Assembly: GCF_001005825.1 (NCBI RefSeq)
Contig: NZ_LBHV01000007.1
Span: 186,001-250,000, forward strand
Length of the DNA: 64,000 bases
DNA from: Rhizobium sp. LC145
Lineage (GTDB): Bacteria; Pseudomonadota; Alphaproteobacteria; Rhizobiales; Rhizobiaceae
Direction: 5' to 3'
Positions 59,592-64,000 of the stretch are shown one piece after another. Position numbers and translations under genes: made by a program. Position 1 is the first letter of the stretch. Every line of letters begins with the position of its first letter. The notes beneath the pieces were generated by a model. The model did not search any database and was not told the DNA's origin. It saw nothing but the letters and a program-made list of their open reading frames with translations.

Positions 59592-60248
59592 TCACAACTT
59601 CTGCAGCAAAGCAAGTGGCACGGTGACGGGCACCTCTCTGCCCATGAACTTGATTGCTACGACAACGTCGCCGCGCCCTCTCCTGTTCGGGGTAACGACA
59701 ATGGCTTTCTGATCGCAGAAATGTCCCGCAGTGATGAACACAGGTTCTCCGGCCTGAACTTCCAGCTCGACCGGCCTCTCCGCATCATAAGCGCCAGAAT
59801 GGGCCAACGCATTGAATCTGTTAACCTCTGCGCTGCTGATCCACATCGGCTTTTCGCACCCTCCAAGTACTTCGATCGCATGCTCGACGGCTTGCAGCCC
59901 AGCCAGGTATTCAGCCCTCGCCAGCATCTGGACGAGAACATATCCATGGATGACAGGCATCATCGTACCCTCGATTACGCGGTGCCGACGACGTAGATCA
60001 GGCCCTTTGCGCATGGGCACGAGTGACCTTATGCCCATTTCTTCCAGGTTGTTTTCCACAGCCTTCTCGCGTCCAGTCCAGACCCGAAGAGCAAACCATG
60101 GCGCCCTTCCTCCATTGATTCGGCAGTTCAGGACCACGAGTGCCGCCTCTTCAAGAAGATCGACGTTGATCCGCCGCATCCGGTCCACGAACCGCTCTCC
60201 CGCATATGCTGCGATCGGCGCTCCAGAGATATTCTTATGCTGCATCAT
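59592..60248 (-). CDS. NusG-like transcription antitermination protein
   Basis: The 218-residue protein contains an NGN domain (about 45-145): RAPWFALRVWTGREKAVENN, GIRSLVPMRKGPDLRRRHRV and MMPVIHGYVLVQMLARAEYL. A KOW segment follows (about 165-205; VQAGEPVFITAGHFCDQKAIV). N-terminal to it is a 48-residue extension. Specialised NusG paralogues (RfaH-like, LoaP-like) ride with RNA polymerase past terminators. It precedes the late operon. Its start overlaps the replication gene. Confidence 0.85.
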   Translation of the reverse strand: MMQHKNISGAPIAAYAGERFVDRMRRINVDLLEEAALVVLNCRINGGRAPWFALRVWTGREKAVENNLEEMGIRSLVPMRKGPDLRRRHRVIEGTMMPVIHGYVLVQMLARAEYLAGLQAVEHAIEVLGGCEKPMWISSAEVNRFNALAHSGAYDAERPVELEVQAGEPVFITAGHFCDQKAIVVTPNRRGRGDVVVAIKFMGREVPVTVPLALLQKL

Positions 60249-61491
60249 TTTCCCGCCTTTCGATAAGCTGTCTCTGGAATTGCCTCAGTGCTTCCGCTAC
60301 CGCCTCGTCGGGGTCATCGATCCCATCCGGTAGAGCCGGAAACTGCACGAATGGCAGCCCGTTCGGCTCTGGCAACCACGGCCAGCACCGCTCGTGATGC
60401 AGGCGCTTCCACGCTTCCCAGATCTCGCCACCCACCTCGACCTTGTCGAAGGTCGAGGAAAGGGCAACGATATGCGGAGGTACCGCCACCGGCCGCCGCT
60501 CGCGAGCCGCCTGGTTCAACCTCACAGCCTCCGGCCACGCCGATTTCTCGCGTTTGTCACGCCAGATGACATCTTCCTTTTCAGGCTTGTTTTCGATGAT
60601 CTGGGCTTCCAGCGGCGTCAGCGTCAAAGGCATCGGCGGCCGCGAAAGCTCTGCCAAACGCAAGGCGCTCCACGGTCGGGAGTATGGGTTGTGGCGTTCC
60701 GGAGTAGTGCCACCGGCCGCAGGGGTCGTTATCTCGCCAAGGCGCTCCCATGCCCGTTCGGAGAGATATGTTGCACCGGCCTTGGAGAACTTGCGGCCAC
60801 TCGCCTTTGCTGCGGCCAGGTAATCGGGAGTACGCTCCTCGCATGCTTTGCGCTGCTCGGGGGTTAGATCGAGCCACGCCCTCCGAGTAGGTATCTCAGC
60901 GTCAACGGCATAGGTAGGCCACGTCGACCACCACTTTCGGAATCGCCTCTCCAGCGCTCTGCGATCTTCTTCCCCTTCACCATCATCACGCCCGCGCTCT
61001 CTCTCTTCTCGTTCAGAAGGGGCCGTTAGATAAGGGTCGTTAATAGGTGCCGGTCCAGAACCGGCAGGGGGTGCCGCCCCAGGACCGGCAGGGGGTGCCG
61101 GTGTACCGGCAGGGGGTGCCTCATCAGAAGCCGGCGCGATAGGATCATTTTCCTTGTCGTCAACCTCCTGATATGCATCAAAGTCATAGCCGGATGGCGG
61201 AGCGCGGTCATAGATAACCCGGTAAAAATGGGCACTGTCGCGCCCGTCCTTGCTCTCCTCCACGTGCTTTTCCAGCACTCCCATATCGACAAGCCTGTCG
61301 ATCGAGGCCTGTACCGTGGAACGCGCGCGACCGAGCTGCTCGGCCATCTTCACTTGGCTTCGCCTGCACCAGCCGTGCTTGTCGGTATGCTTTCCGAGGA
61401 GGCATAGAACCTGCAGGTCAACGAGCCCCTTGAGACGCGGATCTGTGACAATCCAGCCCGGAATGATGGAGAAACGCGCATCATGTGTCAT
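60235..61491 (-). CDS. Lambda O-like replication initiation protein (HTH) with Pro/Ala-rich linker
   Basis: From ATG 61491 the protein is 418 residues. It has an N-terminal winged helix (VKMAEQLGRARSTVQASIDR), a linker of PAG-type repeats (about 125-150) and a C-terminal helical part with FRKWWSTWPTYAVDAEIPTR and LTLTPLEAQIIENK. This two-domain form with a repeat-bearing linker matches phage initiators such as O. The three 16-base direct repeats in the linker DNA (61060, 61084, 61105) are noted in the findings. It overlaps both neighbours. Confidence 0.7.
   Translation of the reverse strand: MTHDARFSIIPGWIVTDPRLKGLVDLQVLCLLGKHTDKHGWCRRSQVKMAEQLGRARSTVQASIDRLVDMGVLEKHVEESKDGRDSAHFYRVIYDRAPPSGYDFDAYQEVDDKENDPIAPASDEAPPAGTPAPPAGPGAAPPAGSGPAPINDPYLTAPSEREERERGRDDGEGEEDRRALERRFRKWWSTWPTYAVDAEIPTRRAWLDLTPEQRKACEERTPDYLAAAKASGRKFSKAGATYLSERAWERLGEITTPAAGGTTPERHNPYSRPWSALRLAELSRPPMPLTLTPLEAQIIENKPEKEDVIWRDKREKSAWPEAVRLNQAARERRPVAVPPHIVALSSTFDKVEVGGEIWEAWKRLHHERCWPWLPEPNGLPFVQFPALPDGIDDPDEAVAEALRQFQRQLIERRENDAA
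61060..61120. repeat. Three 16-base direct repeats inside the replication gene
   Basis: ACCGGCAGGGGGTGCC occurs at 61060-61075, 61084-61099 and 61105-61120 (periods 24 and 21 bases), encoding an APPAG-type peptide on the minus strand. They may be iterons of a phage origin or only a coding repeat. Confidence 0.6.
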
Positions 61492-61825
61492 GGCGCAACC
61501 CCAATCTTGCGCGGCTCGGACGGTCATCCGTACCGTTCCGCCGCTGCTCGTAGGCGATGAGGAAGGCGATACGCGCAGCCGCATGCCAAAGGTGAGAGCG
61601 GCCGCTCTGAGGGTCCTTGTCCTCGCCCCGCCACCAGGCCCAAAGGTGCCGCATCAGCGACCCGAAAACCTTGCTCCAGGACTTGCCGTTCTCCCAGTCC
61701 CTTTCCCCGTGCTCGCCGGCACCAAAGGTCAGTACCTCCGCCATTGCGAAGATGACCTCCGGAGGGATAAGCTCGATGCGCGGCTTTTCTACCGCGCCTT
61801 CCCGAGTGGTTTCGCTCCCGCTCAT
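61481..61825 (-). CDS. dATP/dGTP diphosphohydrolase-like protein (DUF5664, MazG-like)
   Basis: From ATG 61825 the protein is 114 residues. It shows the dATP/dGTP diphosphohydrolase N-terminal family pattern: RIELIPPEVIFAMAEVLTFG, AGEHGERDWENGKSWSKVFG and LMRHLWAWWRGEDKDPQSGR with SHLWHAAARIAFL. The acidic residues and helices fit an all-alpha NTP-PPase. It could adjust the dNTP pool during phage growth. It overlaps both neighbours by a few bases. Confidence 0.75.
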   Translation of the reverse strand: MSGSETTREGAVEKPRIELIPPEVIFAMAEVLTFGAGEHGERDWENGKSWSKVFGSLMRHLWAWWRGEDKDPQSGRSHLWHAAARIAFLIAYEQRRNGTDDRPSRARLGLRHDT

Positions 61826-62370
61826 CGCCCACCCCTTTCCCATGCGTAAAAATCCGCCCGCAGCGCGCGGAATGCGGTGCCCGCGCGCTCGTCCACGTTG
61901 AGTTCCGATTTGCTGGATATCGCCAGAAGCCCCTTGAGACGGGTGTCCGCGGCCTGCGCATCATGCACCGGGCCTCCCGGCCCTTTCAGTTCGAGGAACC
62001 TCCGGAATGCGGCGTTCTCGCAAAGCTTCTTCGCCTGAAAACCAAGATTGGCCTCGCGTTTTCTCGCGGTCTGGCGCTCGACCTCCGCTCCGAGTTGCCG
62101 CACCTTTGCAGCCGCCCGGTCGAAGAAGCCGATGAACATCCGCAGATGGTCTAGCGCGCCGCAAACGAGATCGATCTCGTCCACCAGCGCATCAGCGGCA
62201 TGAAGCGTCAGAATGCGCGTGGATTCCCCTGTCGCGCGTCGCGCCACCAAATGCATCTCGCCGGGCGCCGCCTCGACCATCCACTGGTCGCCTTGGGTCC
62301 GGTCCAGAATGCCGCGCAATTTTTCCAGAACCCGCTTTTCCTGATCCCGATCGAGGACAGTGCCACTCAT
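61822..62370 (-). CDS. Hypothetical phage protein
   Basis: From ATG 62370 the protein is 182 residues and helical (RDQEKRVLEKLRGILDRTQG; DRAAAKVRQLGAEVERQTAR). I recognise no family. It overlaps the HTH gene upstream and the nucleotide hydrolase downstream by four bases each, placing it in the early operon. Confidence 0.55.
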   Translation of the reverse strand: MSGTVLDRDQEKRVLEKLRGILDRTQGDQWMVEAAPGEMHLVARRATGESTRILTLHAADALVDEIDLVCGALDHLRMFIGFFDRAAAKVRQLGAEVERQTARKREANLGFQAKKLCENAAFRRFLELKGPGGPVHDAQAADTRLKGLLAISSKSELNVDERAGTAFRALRADFYAWERGGR

Positions 62371-62687
62371 GGCCGCGCCTCCCCTCGTTCCCGTTTCACG
62401 TTGGTCCCGGTGAAACACGTTGTTTCCAAAGAGAAATCCGGAGGCAGATAGAATTCCTCCACCGGAACGCCGAGCCATTTGCAAAGCGCGATGACCTTGC
62501 CGACGCTCACCATCTGACCGCCCATCGCGCGGGAAAGGTCGGAGACGGTTACCCCTATCTCCCCGGCCAGAGCGCGAATTCCCTGGTCCGCATGGTCACG
62601 CTGCCGCTTGTGCATCAGCGCTCGCGCGAAGGCCCGGTAATCGTAGTCGGCGCGCAGCGGGCTGGAACCATTCTGCAAACCTGTCAT
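62367..62687 (-). CDS. XRE-type helix-turn-helix protein
   Basis: From ATG 62687 the protein is 106 residues, with an XRE/Cro-like helix-turn-helix (GIRALAGEIGVTVSDLSRAM; GGQMVSVGKVIALCKWLGV). It may regulate the early operon (a Cro-like or activator role). It overlaps its neighbours by four bases. Confidence 0.75.
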   Translation of the reverse strand: MTGLQNGSSPLRADYDYRAFARALMHKRQRDHADQGIRALAGEIGVTVSDLSRAMGGQMVSVGKVIALCKWLGVPVEEFYLPPDFSLETTCFTGTNVKRERGEARP

Positions 62688-62965
62688 GGCGACGTCTCCT
62701 GTCCGCCGTGCATGAGGATCACACCGAAGGCACCGGGGTTGATGCCGAGCGCCGCCCATAGCTTCGCTCTCGGGACCGGCGCCATCAGCCGCCCCATCCA
62801 GGCCAATTCAAATTCTGTGTTGGTCACGCCGGCACGCTTGCGGATGGCAACCTTTGCCCCGCGCTCCTGGCTGGCGCGCGCCGCTGGAAAGGCGATATTC
62901 GCCTCATGCATCACGCGGGCGCGAAGGAAGAACTTCAGCATGGCGGGTGAGAAATCGGGGGTCAT
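62684..62965 (-). CDS. Hypothetical early phage protein
   Basis: From ATG 62965 the protein is 93 residues (MTPDFSPAMLKFFLRARVMH; FELAWMGRLMAPVPRAKLWA). It is helical, basic and without a recognised family. It is coupled by four-base overlaps to the methyltransferase and the HTH gene. Confidence 0.55.
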   Translation of the reverse strand: MTPDFSPAMLKFFLRARVMHEANIAFPAARASQERGAKVAIRKRAGVTNTEFELAWMGRLMAPVPRAKLWAALGINPGAFGVILMHGGQETSP

Positions 62966-63999
62966 GCCGCCACCGTCCTTTCCGCACGCCACGCCTTCAC
63001 GGCCTCGGCCGCGTTGGCAGAGGCCGTCAGATGAAGCCCTGCTCCGTTCGGGAACCAAAGCCCGTCTTCGTTCTTCTCGATCAGGCCGTTCGCCGACATG
63101 GCTTCGATAAGCGCCACCGCCACACTGTCGCGAACGCCGATACCCCGTCGCAGGATGGCGCTGTCAAACGGCTGCATTTCCTTGAGCCAGAGGATTGCGC
63201 GGGAAATCTCTTCGTCCACGTGCTCATCCACCGACTTGCGCGGGGTCGTTCGGGTGAAATCCTCCGCCGCCTCAGAAAACACCATCGGCGATCGATGCCC
63301 GCCTTCCCCCGGAGGCAGCGGATCCGCATGCTCGAACTCCTTCCAGTCCACCCGGATCGTGGTCCAGATGCCGTCGCCGCTGCCATAGCTTCCGTCTTCA
63401 TTCCGCTCCCAGATGAAGAATGCCGTATTCATCTGGCTGGAGGCTTTGTTGCCGTCCCAGCCATCGCGATGCATCATCGGCAGGCGGCGGGTGAAGACGT
63501 AGACCCGGCTGGGCGGGTTCTCGTCCATGACGAAGCGACGGTCCGGATCGTCGAACCCGCACATGAAGTTGAGGTTCAGCAGCGCCGCCATCTTGCGCGG
63601 CTTATGCACCCGCAGCGCATGCGCCAGACACTTGTTTGCGAGGTCACCATAGGGCGGGTTGGTGAAGATGTCGGTCCCGACCGAATCGCCTGGATCGGAA
63701 AGAAGGAAATCTCCGACCTGCTGCAGCTCGCCATGCTGCGTGGTGATACCGCGATCGACGAGGTCGGCGATCTGCACGTCATATCCCGCCGCCTCAAGGG
63801 GGCGGAGAATGGCAGCCTTGCCGACGAACGGTTCCTTGATGATCTCGGAAAAGCTTTCGAGCGCCAGCACGGTGCGGGTCGCCTCGATCGGCGTTTCGTA
63901 GAGCTGATCGCCACGTTCTTCCTTGGTCGCGGTTTTCGTACCGACCGCGTGACCGGCCGCCTGCTTCAATGAAGCGCGGCTAGGCTCCAGGCCTTCCAA
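62962..63999 (-). CDS. DNA adenine methyltransferase-like protein (NPPY motif; 5' end may lie beyond window)
   Basis: The visible 345 residues have motif IV TNPPYGDL at residues 113-120 (NPPY, as in N6-adenine methyltransferases), a degenerate motif I (IKEPFVGKAAIL, residues 54-65) and a C-terminal part with NGLIEKNEDGLWFPNG. Such phage enzymes protect DNA from restriction. The frame reaches the last bases of the window with a TTG, so the true start may lie outside. Confidence 0.75.
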   Translation of the reverse strand: MEGLEPSRASLKQAAGHAVGTKTATKEERGDQLYETPIEATRTVLALESFSEIIKEPFVGKAAILRPLEAAGYDVQIADLVDRGITTQHGELQQVGDFLLSDPGDSVGTDIFTNPPYGDLANKCLAHALRVHKPRKMAALLNLNFMCGFDDPDRRFVMDENPPSRVYVFTRRLPMMHRDGWDGNKASSQMNTAFFIWERNEDGSYGSGDGIWTTIRVDWKEFEHADPLPPGEGGHRSPMVFSEAAEDFTRTTPRKSVDEHVDEEISRAILWLKEMQPFDSAILRRGIGVRDSVAVALIEAMSANGLIEKNEDGLWFPNGAGLHLTASANAAEAVKAWRAERTVAA

Positions 64000-64000
64000 A

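Noticed and set aside
1..64000. CRISPR array
   Set aside because: No set of regularly spaced 24-40-base repeats with unique spacers was seen; the tandem repeats found are too short or have no spacers.

Overview
The window is high-GC alphaproteobacterial DNA, most likely a Rhizobiaceae chromosome (Rhizobium/Agrobacterium/Ensifer/Shinella group). The support is a betCBA choline-sulfate operon, a ReAV-type asparaginase, RIME-like mosaic repeats, DUF982 and DUF1127-like small proteins and a rhizobial-type Rrf2 regulator. I cannot name the species.

Bases 1-31,200 are host chromosome. From left to right they hold a LysR gene cut by the window edge, a glutathione S-transferase, a DeoR regulator behind an array of 10-bp sites, an asparaginase, DUF3750 and DUF1905/YdeI proteins, a HigBA-like toxin-antitoxin pair, a quinone oxidoreductase, an EAL-CBS-GGDEF protein and an HdeD-like protein. 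The betCBA operon follows (choline-O-sulfate to choline to glycine betaine), then a VapBC pair, two small DUF proteins, the sulfate importer cysPTWA (minus strand), a PmtA-like methyltransferase, an Rrf2 regulator, the sulfate-assimilation operon cysH-cysD-cysN, the molybdate importer modABC behind two ModE-type boxes, a P-loop kinase-like protein, a NUDIX hydrolase and a broken kpsC-like capsule gene. Sulfur is the theme of 9.6-25 kb: BetC releases sulfate from choline sulfate, CysPTWA imports sulfate, and CysDN/CysH activate and reduce it.

From about 31,248 to the right edge lies a prophage with an HK97-type head and a lambda-like long tail. It sits in a tRNA-Pro(CGG) gene: a displaced 3' tRNA fragment (attL) lies beside a tyrosine integrase, so the intact tRNA and attR should be right of the window. 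Integrase and a rightward accessory cassette (SieB-like gene broken by an IS3-family element, DUF982, zinc-binding proteins, an SRAP protein) occupy the left arm. Read leftward on the minus strand, the late genes run terS, terL, portal, protease, capsid, connectors, tail tube, chaperones, tape measure, tip proteins, a tail spike with an SGNH esterase domain, then a lysis cassette with nested Rz/Rz1-like spanins. A plus-strand membrane acyltransferase sits directly beside the spike. Upstream (right) of the packaging genes are HNH, a NusG-like antiterminator, a lambda-O-like replication protein with internal repeats, a dATP/dGTP diphosphohydrolase-like protein, an HTH protein and a DNA methyltransferase.

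The most interesting signals are the acyltransferase/esterase pairing next to the receptor-binding spike, the phage NusG paralogue facing a hairpin at the head of the late operon, the DeoR-site array, the paired ModE boxes, a 24-codon ORF behind a full-length Shine-Dalgarno match, and the IS insertion without a target duplication.
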